A DNA stretch of 64,000 nucleotides, taken from contig NZ_JBNAGG010000002.1 of the NCBI RefSeq assembly GCF_049801075.1, forward strand, positions 561,494 through 625,493, given 5' to 3'. Positions 26,935-35,634 of this stretch are shown here, one piece after another. The DNA is from Maritalea sp049801075 (GTDB lineage Bacteria; Pseudomonadota; Alphaproteobacteria; Rhizobiales; Devosiaceae). The translations under genes and the position numbers were made by a program. Within the stretch, counting starts at the first letter, position 1. Each line of letters starts with the position of its first letter. Under the pieces are notes generated by a model. That model saw only the letters and a list, made by a program, of their open reading frames with translations. It made no database searches and was not told the origin of the DNA.

Positions 26935-27486
26935 TTAGATGCGGCGCATTAAATTGGCGAAAGCCATGAGGCCCTCTGGCCAAGGGCCAAAGCCGGACTT
27001 TGGATTGACGTGACCAATTTCGCCTGCGTCGTTGAAGACAGAACCCCATGCGGCAGCCATTTGAGCGGCGGCTTCCACATCGCAAAATGGATCATTGCTT
27101 GATCCGATCAGCAGCGAGGGGAAGGGCATAGGATCTTGCACAATGGGCGCGAAGCGCTTTGATTTCTTCGACACATTCTTGTTGTTTTCAATATCCGGCG
27201 GCGTCACCAAAAAGGCGCCAGCCACTTTGGTGTCGGTCAGCTTTTGCGCGGTGCGGGAAATCGTGTGCACGCCCAGCGAATGGCCCACCAGCACCACAGG
27301 GCGAGTGCTCATCATAACGGCATGATGCAGCTTATCTGACCATTTTTCCGGGTCAGGATTGGTCCAGTTTTCTTGCTCTACCAGTTGTGCGGTGGGCATT
27401 TTGTTGACCCAATTTGTTTGCCAGTGGTCGGCGCTGGCGCCGCCTAAACCGGGCACAATCAATATGTCTGCTTCTGCGATTTTCAT
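26935..27486 (-). CDS. RBBP9/YdeN-family alpha/beta hydrolase
   Basis: A 183-residue small serine hydrolase. The pattern ILIVPGLGGASADHWQTNW, nucleophile elbow LVGHSLGVHT, acid SNDPFCD and catalytic His in GEIGHVNPKSGFGPWPEG identify the RBBP9/YdeN group. The physiological substrate is unknown. ATG 27486 is preferred over upstream in-frame starts because the family begins there. Confidence 0.88.
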   Translation of the reverse strand: MKIAEADILIVPGLGGASADHWQTNWVNKMPTAQLVEQENWTNPDPEKWSDKLHHAVMMSTRPVVLVGHSLGVHTISRTAQKLTDTKVAGAFLVTPPDIENNKNVSKKSKRFAPIVQDPMPFPSLLIGSSNDPFCDVEAAAQMAAAWGSVFNDAGEIGHVNPKSGFGPWPEGLMAFANLMRRI

Positions 27487-27558
27487 ATGAGTGTGATGCC
27501 GATTTTTGCGGGATGGCGCAAGGGAAAAGTCGATCAAAATTTCATATCTTGACTCCTC

Positions 27559-27574
27559 GTAAGTAATTACTTAC
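27559..27574. promoter_or_regulatory. Perfect 16-bp palindrome upstream of the ArsR gene
   Basis: GTAAGTAATTACTTAC is a perfect palindrome, followed at 27576 by a third half site GTAAGTGA. A TTGACT at 27549-27554 could be the -35 box. The position fits autorepression by the ArsR regulator 31 bp downstream. Confidence 0.7.
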
Positions 27575-27604
27575 CGTAAGTGAATGCTAACATTTGGTGT
27601 GATG

Positions 27605-27910
27605 ATGGAACAGCAAGCATGGGATGCGTTGGCCGATCCGACGCGACGGCAAATATTTGAGTTGGTGGCGAGGCACCCCAGCCATGTGCAGCCATTGGCT
27701 GATCAATTGCCAGTGAGCCGACCTGCCGTGTCACAACATCTAAAAGTGTTGCTGCAGGCGGGATTGGTTGGGGCCAAAAGAGAAGGCACACGGCAGATCT
27801 ATTTTGCGGATCAGCGCGGGCTGGCAGGGCTTCGGCGCTGGATGGATGAATTTTGGGATGAGGCTTTGGCAAATTATCAGCAGGAATTCAGGGAGGACAA
27901 AAATGGCTGA
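27605..27910 (+). CDS. ArsR-family regulator
   Basis: A 101-residue winged-helix repressor. WDALADPTRRQIFELVARHP, the recognition helix LPVSRPAVSQHLKVLLQAGL and wing AKREGTRQIYFADQRG are clear. There is no metal-binding Cys motif, so it belongs to the non-metal ArsR group that accompanies SRPBCC (AHSA1-type) proteins. ATG 27605 is preferred (GGTG upstream); ATG 27602 and 27584 are in frame. It overlaps the SRPBCC gene by 8 bp. Confidence 0.92.
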   Translation: MEQQAWDALADPTRRQIFELVARHPSHVQPLADQLPVSRPAVSQHLKVLLQAGLVGAKREGTRQIYFADQRGLAGLRRWMDEFWDEALANYQQEFREDKNG

Positions 27911-28373
27911 GACAATGAGCGTTTCGAAAAAAGTGATGGTGCCTGCGGATGCAGGCAAAGCCTTTGATGTGTTTGTGGCGCGGATGGGCAGCTGGTGGCC
28001 GAAAAGCCATTCTATTTTGCAAAATGAAGTGCAGGATGTGGTGGTGGAGTTAACTCCGCAGGGGCGCTGGTATGAGCATGATAGCCAAGGCAATGAAGCC
28101 GATTGGGGCTTTGTGAAAAGCTTTGAGCGGGGCGACCATCTGCTGTTGTGCTGGCAGCTCACTGCTGATTGGGCGCGTGATGAGGCGCTGGACACGGAAG
28201 TCTATGTGACCTTTGAGAGCAAAGGTGACATGACCGAGGTGACGCTGACGCATCGCTTGCTAGAGAATTATGGCGAACGGGCGGCAGAGATGAAGGCGGC
28301 ATTTGAATCGCCAAATGCATGGGCCGATATGATGCGCGGGTTTGCTGATCGGTTTGTCGCGTTGGCGGCCTAA
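27903..28373 (+). CDS. SRPBCC (START/AHSA1-like) domain protein
   Basis: A 156-residue helix-grip protein: VMVPADAGKAFDVFVARMGSWWPKSH at residues 11-36, VELTPQGRWYEHDSQGNEADWGFV, the strand YVTFESKGDMTEVTLTHRLLE, and a C-terminal helix. Members bind hydrophobic ligands or act in stress response; the role here is unknown. The gene overlaps arsR, so it is co-expressed and probably its target. GGGAGGAC precedes the ATG. A tail-to-tail CTAA overlap joins it to EamA. Confidence 0.86.
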   Translation: MAETMSVSKKVMVPADAGKAFDVFVARMGSWWPKSHSILQNEVQDVVVELTPQGRWYEHDSQGNEADWGFVKSFERGDHLLLCWQLTADWARDEALDTEVYVTFESKGDMTEVTLTHRLLENYGERAAEMKAAFESPNAWADMMRGFADRFVALAA

Positions 28374-29248
28374 GCCGACGCGCGTTTGACAAATAGGCGG
28401 CCGCCAAAAACATTCAGCATCAGTCCCAGCAAGATGATGGTGCCGCCAATGATGGCGGCGCTGCTCATGCTCTCGCCCAAGAATATTGTGCCGGACAGGA
28501 CGCCGAACACGGGCACCATCAGCGAAAATGGGGCGACAAGGCTGGCAGGATGCTTTTTGAGCAATTGGTTCCAAATGCCGAAGCCCAAAATGGTGGTCGG
28601 GTAGGCCAAATAAAAGGCGGCGGCGATGGAGAGCGGCTGCGGGTTGGTGAATACGGCCCAGATCGCGGCATGATCTTCAAGCATGAACGATAAGATCAGC
28701 AGTGGGATCGGCGGGATTAAACTGCCCCAAACCACGAAGTTGAGCATATCAACTTGCCCGGCCTTTTTAGTGATGATGTTGGCCACGCCCCAAGAGGAGG
28801 CGGCGGCAACGCACATCAGAAACGGCACAAGCGCACCGCCGGTATAACGCTCTGCTGCGATGATGCCGATGCCAGAAAAGGCGACGAAGGCACCCATGAT
28901 CTGCCAGCTTTTGGGCTTTTCGCCCAACAGCAAAAACGCAAATAGAATGGTGAAGAAAGCCTGCAGTTGCAAAACGATGGAGGACAGCGATGCGCTCATG
29001 CCCCATTTCATGGCGGTGAAGAGCAAACCGAATTGGATGACGCCTAAAAACATGCCGAAGCCGATAATGTAGCTCCAGCCAATATTGGGCTTTTTGATGA
29101 AAAAGATCCATGGGATCACAACGAGCGAGAAGCGCATGGCATTGAGCATGAGCGGCGGAATGTCATTTACGCCCACTTTGATGGCGACAAAATTGAAGCC
29201 CCAAATGGCCACAACGAGCAGGGCAAGGAAGAAATCTTTTACGGGCAT
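28370..29248 (-). CDS. EamA-family (DMT) transporter
   Basis: A 292-residue drug/metabolite transporter with ten membrane segments arranged as two EamA repeats (repeat 1 ends near residue 135). VAIWGFNFVAIKVGVNDIPP, LGEKPKSWQIMGAFVAFSGI and VAPFSLMVPVFGVLSGTIFLGE are family segments. Substrates of such permeases include amino acids and metabolites. No ligand is assignable. Confidence 0.9.
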   Translation of the reverse strand: MPVKDFFLALLVVAIWGFNFVAIKVGVNDIPPLMLNAMRFSLVVIPWIFFIKKPNIGWSYIIGFGMFLGVIQFGLLFTAMKWGMSASLSSIVLQLQAFFTILFAFLLLGEKPKSWQIMGAFVAFSGIGIIAAERYTGGALVPFLMCVAAASSWGVANIITKKAGQVDMLNFVVWGSLIPPIPLLILSFMLEDHAAIWAVFTNPQPLSIAAAFYLAYPTTILGFGIWNQLLKKHPASLVAPFSLMVPVFGVLSGTIFLGESMSSAAIIGGTIILLGLMLNVFGGRLFVKRASA

Positions 29249-29467
29249 AAAGGCATTCCGCGCATCATATCAAAAACTGGCGCGATTAGGACAGTACCGC
29301 TGACTTTGGTCAAGCAGGCACATTTTTCATACGAAGCAAAAAATAAATCAAAATCAATTTATTGAATGTATTTTTATTTCAAAAGACGTTATTTTGCAGT
29401 GACTTATATGCAGGTTTCGCCTGCTTATCATATTTTGAGATGGAAAGATCAAAAGTGCTGATCAAAG

Positions 29468-29495
29468 AAAAGCCCGGCAAAAATGCCGGGCTTTT
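29468..29495 (-). terminator. purB terminator
   Basis: AAAGCCCGGCA pairs with TGCCGGGCTTT (11 bp) with an AAAA loop. In the minus direction a TTTTCTTTG run follows. It lies just after the purB stop at 29502. The rest of 29249-29501 shows no supported gene. Confidence 0.88.
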
Positions 29496-29501
29496 GCATG
29501 T

Positions 29502-30806
29502 TTATTCGCCGAAGACTCGGGCGAAAATCGTATCAACATGTTTGAGGTGGTAGCCATCATCAAACATATCGTCGATTTGGGCATCACTCAGGGCGTTGGA
29601 CACTTCTTCGTCTGCTTTCAAGAAGGCAGCAAATTCGCCTTCGCCGCGCCAAACCTTCATGGCGTTGCGTTGAACGGCGCGGTAGCTATCTTCTCGGGAC
29701 AGACCAGCTTGGGTGAGGGCCAACAAAACGCGTTGCGAATTGTGCAAGCCGCCCAGCTTGTCCATATTGGCTTTCATGTTTTCTGGGTACACAACCAGAT
29801 TTTCCACCACATTGGTCAAACGTGCCAAAGCGAAATCGAGGGTGACGGTCGCGTCTGGGCCGATCATGCGCTCAACAGAAGAGTGCGAGATGTCACGCTC
29901 GTGCCAAAGGGCAACGTTTTCCAGCGCCGGGGTGACCATGCCGCGCACGATGCGGGCCAAACCTGTGAGGTTTTCAGTCAATACTGGGTTGCGCTTGTGC
30001 GGCATCGCGGAAGAGCCTTTTTGGCCTTTGGAGAAGAATTCTTCTGCTTCCAACACTTCGGTCCGCTGCAAGTGACGCACTTCGGTGGCCAAACGTTCGA
30101 TGGAAGAGGCCACCACGCCCAACACGGCGAAGAACATAGCGTGACGGTCGCGTGGGATCACCTGAGTGGAAACAGGCTCGATGGCCAAGCCCAGCTTTTC
30201 CGCGACATATTGCTCAACGGAAGGGTCGATATTGGCGAAGGTGCCAACCGCGCCAGAAATGGCGCATGTGGCGATTTCTTCGCGGGCGATTTCGAGACGC
30301 TTTTTACAGCGGTCAAATTCTGCATAGGCTTGCGCCAATTTAACGCCGAAGGTGGTTGGCTCGGCGTGGATGCCGTGAGAGCGACCAATGGTGATGGTGT
30401 CTTTTTGCTCATAGGCACGCTTTTTGAGGGCGGCGAGCAGTTTGTCCATATCGGCCAAAAGCAAGTCTGCCGCGCGGGTCAATTGCACGGAAAGGCAAGT
30501 GTCCAACACGTCAGATGAGGTCATGCCCTGGTGCACAAAGCGGGCTTCGGGACCAACAATCTCAGCCAAGTGGGTGAGAAATGCAATCACGTCATGTTTA
30601 ACTTCGCGTTCGATTTCATCAATCCGCTCAACGTCGAACTGGGCGTTTTCGCCTTTTTCCCATACAATTTTGGCAGCTTCTTCTGGCACGATGCCGAGTT
30701 TGGCTTGCGCAGATGCGGCATGGGCTTCGATTTCGAACCAAATGCGGAATTTGGATTCTGGTGACCAGATGGACACCATTTCATCGCGTGAATAACGGGG
30801 GATCAT
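29502..30806 (-). CDS. purB: Adenylosuccinate lyase
   Basis: A 434-residue fumarase/aspartase-superfamily enzyme that cleaves SAICAR and adenylosuccinate in purine synthesis. RSHGIHAEPTTFGVKLA carries the catalytic His region, and the signature SSAMPHKRNPVLTENLTG lies near residue 262. The bacterial N-terminus MIPRYSRDEMVSIWSPESKF is also present. It is the last gene of a minus-strand rpe-MFS-purB run and overlaps the MFS stop by 4 bp. Confidence 0.97.
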   Translation of the reverse strand: MIPRYSRDEMVSIWSPESKFRIWFEIEAHAASAQAKLGIVPEEAAKIVWEKGENAQFDVERIDEIEREVKHDVIAFLTHLAEIVGPEARFVHQGMTSSDVLDTCLSVQLTRAADLLLADMDKLLAALKKRAYEQKDTITIGRSHGIHAEPTTFGVKLAQAYAEFDRCKKRLEIAREEIATCAISGAVGTFANIDPSVEQYVAEKLGLAIEPVSTQVIPRDRHAMFFAVLGVVASSIERLATEVRHLQRTEVLEAEEFFSKGQKGSSAMPHKRNPVLTENLTGLARIVRGMVTPALENVALWHERDISHSSVERMIGPDATVTLDFALARLTNVVENLVVYPENMKANMDKLGGLHNSQRVLLALTQAGLSREDSYRAVQRNAMKVWRGEGEFAAFLKADEEVSNALSDAQIDDMFDDGYHLKHVDTIFARVFGE

Positions 30807-31972
30807 GTGGTTTGACTTTCACTCGTTTCAGTGTGGGAGGAAGAAGGTTTTAGCGTGCTGGCAAGCACGGCGCTGACCGCCAACATTGGCGTGATGACCA
30901 TCAAGCCGATTTTAATGTTGGTGACTTCAGCGACAAAACCGATGGAAATTGGGCCGACCAAAAAGCCGGTAAGCGCCAAGAAAGAGAGCACGGCCACGTT
31001 GGACGCGGAGCTTTTGCCGGGCGCGTTGGCCGCAGCCGTTACCGCGAGCGGGAAGCCAAGGGCAACGCCGCTGCCCAGCATGGCAAAGCCCAGCATGGCA
31101 ATAATCGCATTGGGGGCAATGTAAATCACGCCAAGACCCATCACGCCGATAATGGCCAATGTGCGGGCTAGGTCTGTGGTGGAGAAATGCTCGCGCAGCT
31201 TATCACCAGTCAAACGCGTCAGCGCTACGGACATGGTGAAGAAGGTGAGGGACAAGCCTGCGAAGCCATGGGACGCGCCGTGAATATCACGCATGAAGAT
31301 CGCCGCCCAATCGGCAACGGCGCCTTCAGTCAATGTGGTGCCGAAGGTGAACAAGCATATGCCCAGCAGCAGGATGTGGGGCATGGTGAAGCGTGTTTTG
31401 CCAGTGTTTGCTGTGGCAGCTGGCGCTGGTTGATCCAGATTTACCTGTTTCACCGCATAAAGGCTTGGCAGGATAAGAACAGCGAAAATTGCCACTTCCA
31501 TCAAAAATGGATCGAAGCGCACGGCGGCTGACGCTGAGCCGACGATTGTGCCCGTCATCAAGCCAAGACTCCAAAGACCGTGGGCGCGGCTCATCACCAG
31601 CTTTTTGCGCTGTTTCTCGTAAAGGTCAGCAGATACATTCATGCCGAGTTCGAGAATGGACAGCGTAGACCCCATTACGGCCAAAGAAAGCATCAAAGTG
31701 AGCTGGGAGTTGGCGAGGAAGGGGAGGGTCATCGCCAAAAAGAACAATGGGTAGAAAATCAGCATTGTTTTTTGGGCGCCGAGCCAATCGCCAATGCGAC
31801 CAGCCACCAGCAGGGACGACAAAGTGCCGATGGGGGCGCCGATAAGGGCGATTGCAAGTTCAGCAGGGCTGAGGGCAAGTTTTTCTTGCACCTCAGGAAT
31901 GCGCGGAAGCCAGGCGCCAAGCGCGACCGGCTGAGAGAAGAAAACAAAGAAGAGCCAATTGCGCATAGACAT
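30803..31972 (-). CDS. MFS transporter (fucose-permease/YbjJ-like)
   Basis: A 389-residue twelve-helix MFS protein. FFVFFSQPVALGAWLPRIPEVQEKL, GAPIGTLSSLLVAGRIGDWLGA (motif A) and ELGMNVSADLYE are typical of the YbjJ-like group, whose substrates are unclear. It is translationally coupled to purB and 25 bp downstream of rpe, so it is co-transcribed with central metabolic genes. A purine or nucleoside substrate would be an attractive guess without direct support. Confidence 0.85.
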   Translation of the reverse strand: MSMRNWLFFVFFSQPVALGAWLPRIPEVQEKLALSPAELAIALIGAPIGTLSSLLVAGRIGDWLGAQKTMLIFYPLFFLAMTLPFLANSQLTLMLSLAVMGSTLSILELGMNVSADLYEKQRKKLVMSRAHGLWSLGLMTGTIVGSASAAVRFDPFLMEVAIFAVLILPSLYAVKQVNLDQPAPAATANTGKTRFTMPHILLLGICLFTFGTTLTEGAVADWAAIFMRDIHGASHGFAGLSLTFFTMSVALTRLTGDKLREHFSTTDLARTLAIIGVMGLGVIYIAPNAIIAMLGFAMLGSGVALGFPLAVTAAANAPGKSSASNVAVLSFLALTGFLVGPISIGFVAEVTNIKIGLMVITPMLAVSAVLASTLKPSSSHTETSESQTT

Positions 31973-31997
31973 AAATAGGGACCTTTATGATGTGCGG

Positions 31998-32690
31998 TTA
32001 CGTTCGGCGCGATTGCAGACCTTTTTCAGCGGCCTGGCGAATATCGCTTATGCGTGGGGCATAATTTGCAGGGTCATTGCCTTTATAGATGGCTGACCCA
32101 GCCACCAGTGCATTTGCCCCGGCGCGTGCAATTTCCTCAGCATTATTTGCGGTGACCCCACCATCAACCTCAAGGTCAATTGGGCGATCGCCAATCAATG
32201 CTTTGGCTTGTTTAATTTTTTCAATGGCTTGGGGGATAAAGCTTTGTCCTCCAAATCCGGGGTTTACGCTCATAATCAAAATGAGGTCTAACCGGTCAAT
32301 AACATTCTCAATCACAGAGACAGGGGTAGAAGGATTGAGAGAGACACCGGCTTTTTTGCCCATGGACTTGATGGCCTGAAGGGAACGATCAAGGTGCGGG
32401 CCTGCTTCGGCATGCACCGTGATAATGTCAGACCCAGCCTTGGCAAAAGCTTCAAGATAAGGATCAGCTGGCGCGATCATCAAATGCACGTCCAAGATTT
32501 TCTTGGTGACGGGGCGAATGGCCTCCACAATCATTGGACCAATGGTGATGTTGGGCACAAAGTGACCGTCCATCACATCCACATGCACCCATTCGGCGCC
32601 GCCTTCATCAATGGCGCGGACTTCGTCGCCCAAACGGGCAAAATCAGCAGAAAGAATTGAAGGTGCAATTTTGATTGGCAATTGGCTCAT
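31998..32690 (-). CDS. rpe: Ribulose-phosphate 3-epimerase
   Basis: A 230-residue TIM-barrel metalloenzyme interconverting ribulose-5-P and xylulose-5-P. APSILSADFARLGDEVRAID, the metal ligands in HVDVMDGHFVPNITIG and LMIAPADPYLEAFAKAG, VNPGFGGQSFIPQA and DLEVDGGVTANNA are all present. It likely starts the operon with MFS and purB; a GGGAGCCCCC run precedes it. Confidence 0.96.
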   Translation of the reverse strand: MSQLPIKIAPSILSADFARLGDEVRAIDEGGAEWVHVDVMDGHFVPNITIGPMIVEAIRPVTKKILDVHLMIAPADPYLEAFAKAGSDIITVHAEAGPHLDRSLQAIKSMGKKAGVSLNPSTPVSVIENVIDRLDLILIMSVNPGFGGQSFIPQAIEKIKQAKALIGDRPIDLEVDGGVTANNAEEIARAGANALVAGSAIYKGNDPANYAPRISDIRQAAEKGLQSRRT

Positions 32691-32890
32691 TTGGGGGCTC
32701 CCCTGATCTTTAGCCAGCTATATTTTGGGATATGTAAGCGGGGTTAGCACAATGGTTATCAAATGCCAATTGCCCAAAGGATGAATCTTCACCTGTTCTC
32801 ACAATTGCGTTAGAGCGACATCTGGTCGCTTGCTTTTGGCTTTTGACGGGTTCAAAAGAGGCGCGTTGCAAAACAAGCAAGGATGTTGTG

Positions 32891-33628
32891 ATGCTTTCCA
32901 TCAGTTTACCAGTTGTATTTGGCGCAGGTGTTTTGAGCTTTTTGTCGCCCTGCGTGTTGCCGCTGGTGCCGCCTTATCTCTCCTATATGGCGGGCACAAC
33001 ATTTGAGCAGCTGCAAGATGAAAGCAACACCGGCAGCAAAGTCTGGTGGAAGACCGTGACCACATCGCTGTTCTTTATCTTGGGTTTTTCAACCGTCTTT
33101 ATCCTTATGGGCGCTTCGGCCACCTTCTTGGGCAGCGCCTTGCGTTCCGCGCTGGATTGGCTGGTGCCATTGGCGGGCATCGTAATTATTGTTATGGGTT
33201 TGCACTTCCTCGGCCTACTACGCATCGGCTTGCTCTATCGTCAAGCGCGGATGAGTGGGCCGACCACGGCCACTGGCCCCCTTGGGGGCTACGGGCTTGG
33301 TTTGGCCTTCGCCCTTGGTTGGACGCCATGCATTGGGCCAATCCTGGCCGCGATTTTGCCAATAGCGGGCACATCTGAAACCGCGTGGCAGGGGGCTGGG
33401 CTATTGGCGGTTTATTCCGCTGGGCTTGGCTTGCCGTTTTTTGCTGCCGCATTGGCCATTCGTCCATTTATGAATTTCTTCCAGAATTTCAAAAAGCACC
33501 TTGGCACCGTCGAGAAGGTGATGGGCGTGTTTTTGATCATCACAGGTGTGTTGTTCCTGACGGGTGATTTTACGCGGATTAGTTTTTGGTTGTTGGAGAC
33601 ATTCCCCGTCCTCCAAAACTTCGGCTAG
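32891..33628 (+). CDS. ccdA: Cytochrome c biogenesis protein CcdA
   Basis: A 245-residue membrane protein with six helices that passes reducing equivalents from cytoplasmic thioredoxin across the membrane. The redox cysteines sit in FLSPCVLPLVPPYLSYMAG (first helix) and ALGWTPCIGPILAA (fourth). ATG 32891 is chosen with AGGA 8 bp upstream. The gene stands alone and is followed by a 9-bp hairpin (33672-33692) without U tract. Confidence 0.93.
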   Translation: MLSISLPVVFGAGVLSFLSPCVLPLVPPYLSYMAGTTFEQLQDESNTGSKVWWKTVTTSLFFILGFSTVFILMGASATFLGSALRSALDWLVPLAGIVIIVMGLHFLGLLRIGLLYRQARMSGPTTATGPLGGYGLGLAFALGWTPCIGPILAAILPIAGTSETAWQGAGLLAVYSAGLGLPFFAAALAIRPFMNFFQNFKKHLGTVEKVMGVFLIITGVLFLTGDFTRISFWLLETFPVLQNFG

Positions 33629-33671
33629 GGCTGTGCCCATTGCGCGTCGAGCTTTGGCGTCGGCGCGCCTT

Positions 33672-33692
33672 GCCCCTATTTTGAATAGGGGC
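33672..33692. repeat. Hairpin downstream of ccdA
   Basis: GCCCCTATT (33672-33680) and AATAGGGGC (33684-33692) form a perfect 9-bp stem with loop TTG, 43 bp past the ccdA stop. It lacks a U tract. It may protect or end the ccdA transcript. Confidence 0.5.
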
Positions 33693-33803
33693 GGCGGCAC
33701 GCATCCTACAATCTCTTTGCGCACTGGGCACAGAGTGGATGGATGGTGCATTGTTGACTAGCCTCGTGATTTTCCTGCAAAGAATTTGACGTAAACGCAC
33801 AGC

Positions 33804-33930
33804 GTCATTTCCGGACTTGATCCGGGAATCCATTTGATGTGTCCGCTTGTGGAAACGGAAGTGATTTTACATCGAGCACTTGTGGGTTTTGACGTCGCAA
33901 ATGGATTGCAAGATCAAGTCCGGAAATGAC
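33804..33930. repeat. REPIN-like element with 33-bp imperfect inverted ends
   Basis: GTCATTTCCGGACTTGATC (33804-33822) recurs exactly inverted at 33912-33930. Including AATCCATTTG, the arms span 33804-33836 and 33898-33930, and differ at only a few bases near the middle. About 61 bp separate them. The core CCGGACTTGATCCGGG is a palindrome familiar from alphaproteobacterial intergenic repeats. The region 33629-34041 holds no supported gene. Confidence 0.85.
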
Positions 33931-33969
33931 GGGTGGGGTTGGTTGGTGTCGGGTTAATGTAATTGGCCG

Positions 33970-34002
33970 CCCCGGACTTGATCCCGGCTCAGGGCCGGGA
34001 TG
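33970..34002. repeat. Further repeat copy, CCGGACTTGATC core
   Basis: CCCCGGACTTGATCCCGG followed by CTCAGGGCCGGGATGGC. It shares the CCGGACTTGATC core with the two arms just upstream and forms its own imperfect hairpin (TCCCGG/CCGGGA). It is probably a third, diverged member of the same repeat family. Confidence 0.7.
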
Positions 34003-34041
34003 GCTGCGTGGGGTATGCTCAGAAATATTTATCGAGCAATT

Positions 34042-34767
34042 TTAAAACAGTTTCAGCGCGCGTAGGGAGCTGTGACCATCTTTAGCGATGATGATGTGGT
34101 CGTGCAGGGTGATGCCTAGGGGCTTGGCGATGTCGGCGATGGCGCGGGTCATTTGGATGTCGGCGTTGGACGGGGTTGGATCACCAGAGGGGTGATTGTG
34201 CACAAGGATCATGGCGGTGGCGGAGAGTTCTAGGCAGCGTTTGATGACTTCGCGTGGATAGACAGGGGTGTGGTCCACCGTGCCGATTTGCTGCACTTCG
34301 TCGGCGATTAGTTTGTTGCGCTTGTCTAAAAAGAGCAGGCGGAACTGTTCTTTATCCTCAAAAGCCATTTCTGATTTGCAATAATCGAGCAGCGCATCCC
34401 ACGAATTGAGGATTGGCCGTTCGGGCAAGGCATCCTTTGAATAGCGTTTTGCGGCGGCGAGCATGATTTTGATGTCCATGGCCGCGGTGGGGCCAATGCC
34501 ATCAATTTCCTGCAGCAAATTGGCCGGGGCGGCGAGGACTTGGGAAAAGCTGCCAAAGCGGGTGATTAATTGCTTGGCGATGGGTTTGGTGTCGCGGCGC
34601 GGCAGAATGCGGAAGAGCAAGAGCTCTAGCAATTCATAATCTTCGAAGGACGAGCCGAGGTCGCGTTCGAAACGTTGGCGCAGACGGTCGCGGTGGCCGT
34701 GATAATGCAGCTTAGGCTTTTTGCCCAGGGCTGGCTGATCGGCTTGAGACTCGTCTGCGTCGCTCAT
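34042..34767 (-). CDS. radC: RadC family (JAMM domain) protein
   Basis: A 241-residue protein with a UPF0758/RadC domain. The N-terminal helix-hairpin-helix-like part (LLELLLFRILPRRDTKPIA) precedes the JAMM metalloprotease motif, whose ligands are visible as HNHPSGDPTPSNAD near residue 190. The DNA-repair role once assigned to RadC is not supported by later work and the function is uncertain. It starts directly after the map stop (TAA then ATG). Confidence 0.93.
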   Translation of the reverse strand: MSDADESQADQPALGKKPKLHYHGHRDRLRQRFERDLGSSFEDYELLELLLFRILPRRDTKPIAKQLITRFGSFSQVLAAPANLLQEIDGIGPTAAMDIKIMLAAAKRYSKDALPERPILNSWDALLDYCKSEMAFEDKEQFRLLFLDKRNKLIADEVQQIGTVDHTPVYPREVIKRCLELSATAMILVHNHPSGDPTPSNADIQMTRAIADIAKPLGITLHDHIIIAKDGHSSLRALKLF

Positions 34768-35598
34768 TTACCGCCGCGCTTCGAGTGGGTTGAACAAACC
34801 ATTTGGCGACTGGGTGAAGATTTCGCACCCATGTTCGGTGATGCCGATTGAATGCTCGCACTGGGCAGATAGCGTGCGGTCTCTGGTGACAGCGGTCCAG
34901 CCATCGCCCAGGATTTTCACGTCTGGGCGGCCCAAATTGATCATTGGCTCGATGGTGAAGATCATGCCAGCTTTCAGCTCTGGGCCAGTGCCATGGTCGC
35001 CAAAGTGTAGAATGTTTGGTTCGTCATGGAACAAGCGGCCAAGGCCATGGCCCACAAAGTCGCGCACCACGCCGCAACGTTCTGCTTCGGCAAAGCTTTG
35101 AATGGCGTGGCCAATGTCGCCTGTTGTTTTGCCGGGTTTGGCGACTTCCAACGCGCGGAAAAGGCTTTCATAGGTCACTTCGATCAAGCGTTCTGCTTTG
35201 CGTGACACATCGCCAATTGGGTACATGCGTGACGTGTCGCCATGCCAACCATCAACAATCAAGGTGATGTCGATATTGACGATATCGCCATTTTTCAGCG
35301 GCTTTTCGTTTGGAATGCCGTGGCACACCACATGGTTGATGCTGGTGCAGATTGAGTGGCGGTAGCCACGATAATTCAGCGTGGCGGGCACAGCATTATT
35401 GTCCATCGCAAATTCAAATGCGCGACGGTCGAGCTCAGCGGTGGTGACGCCGGGTTGGGCATATTCATAAAGCATATCCAACGCTTGGGCGGCCAGATTG
35501 CCGGCTTTGCGCATGCCCTCAAAACCTTCTTCACCGTGCAGCGGAATAATGCCGGGTGTGCGTTTTTGATCGGGTTTTGCTTGGGTATAGGTGACCAT
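34768..35598 (-). CDS. map: Methionine aminopeptidase, type I
   Basis: A 276-residue metallopeptidase that removes initiator methionine. The ligand motifs are NIDITLIVDGWHGDTSRMY, FVGHGLGRLFHDEPN (His), FTIEPMINLG (Glu) and the final Glu in SAQCEHSIGITEHGCEI. The substrate pocket is HSICTSINHVVCHGIP. The first gene of a map-radC pair, 36 bp downstream of sfsA. Confidence 0.96.
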   Translation of the reverse strand: MVTYTQAKPDQKRTPGIIPLHGEEGFEGMRKAGNLAAQALDMLYEYAQPGVTTAELDRRAFEFAMDNNAVPATLNYRGYRHSICTSINHVVCHGIPNEKPLKNGDIVNIDITLIVDGWHGDTSRMYPIGDVSRKAERLIEVTYESLFRALEVAKPGKTTGDIGHAIQSFAEAERCGVVRDFVGHGLGRLFHDEPNILHFGDHGTGPELKAGMIFTIEPMINLGRPDVKILGDGWTAVTRDRTLSAQCEHSIGITEHGCEIFTQSPNGLFNPLEARR

Positions 35599-35634
35599 GG
35601 AATGCTCTTTTTAATTCTCGTATTTGCGCTGAAC

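Noticed and set aside
29538..30518. 326-residue frame antisense to purB
   Set aside because: It lies wholly inside purB on the other strand and shows no protein-like features; it reflects codon bias of the real gene.
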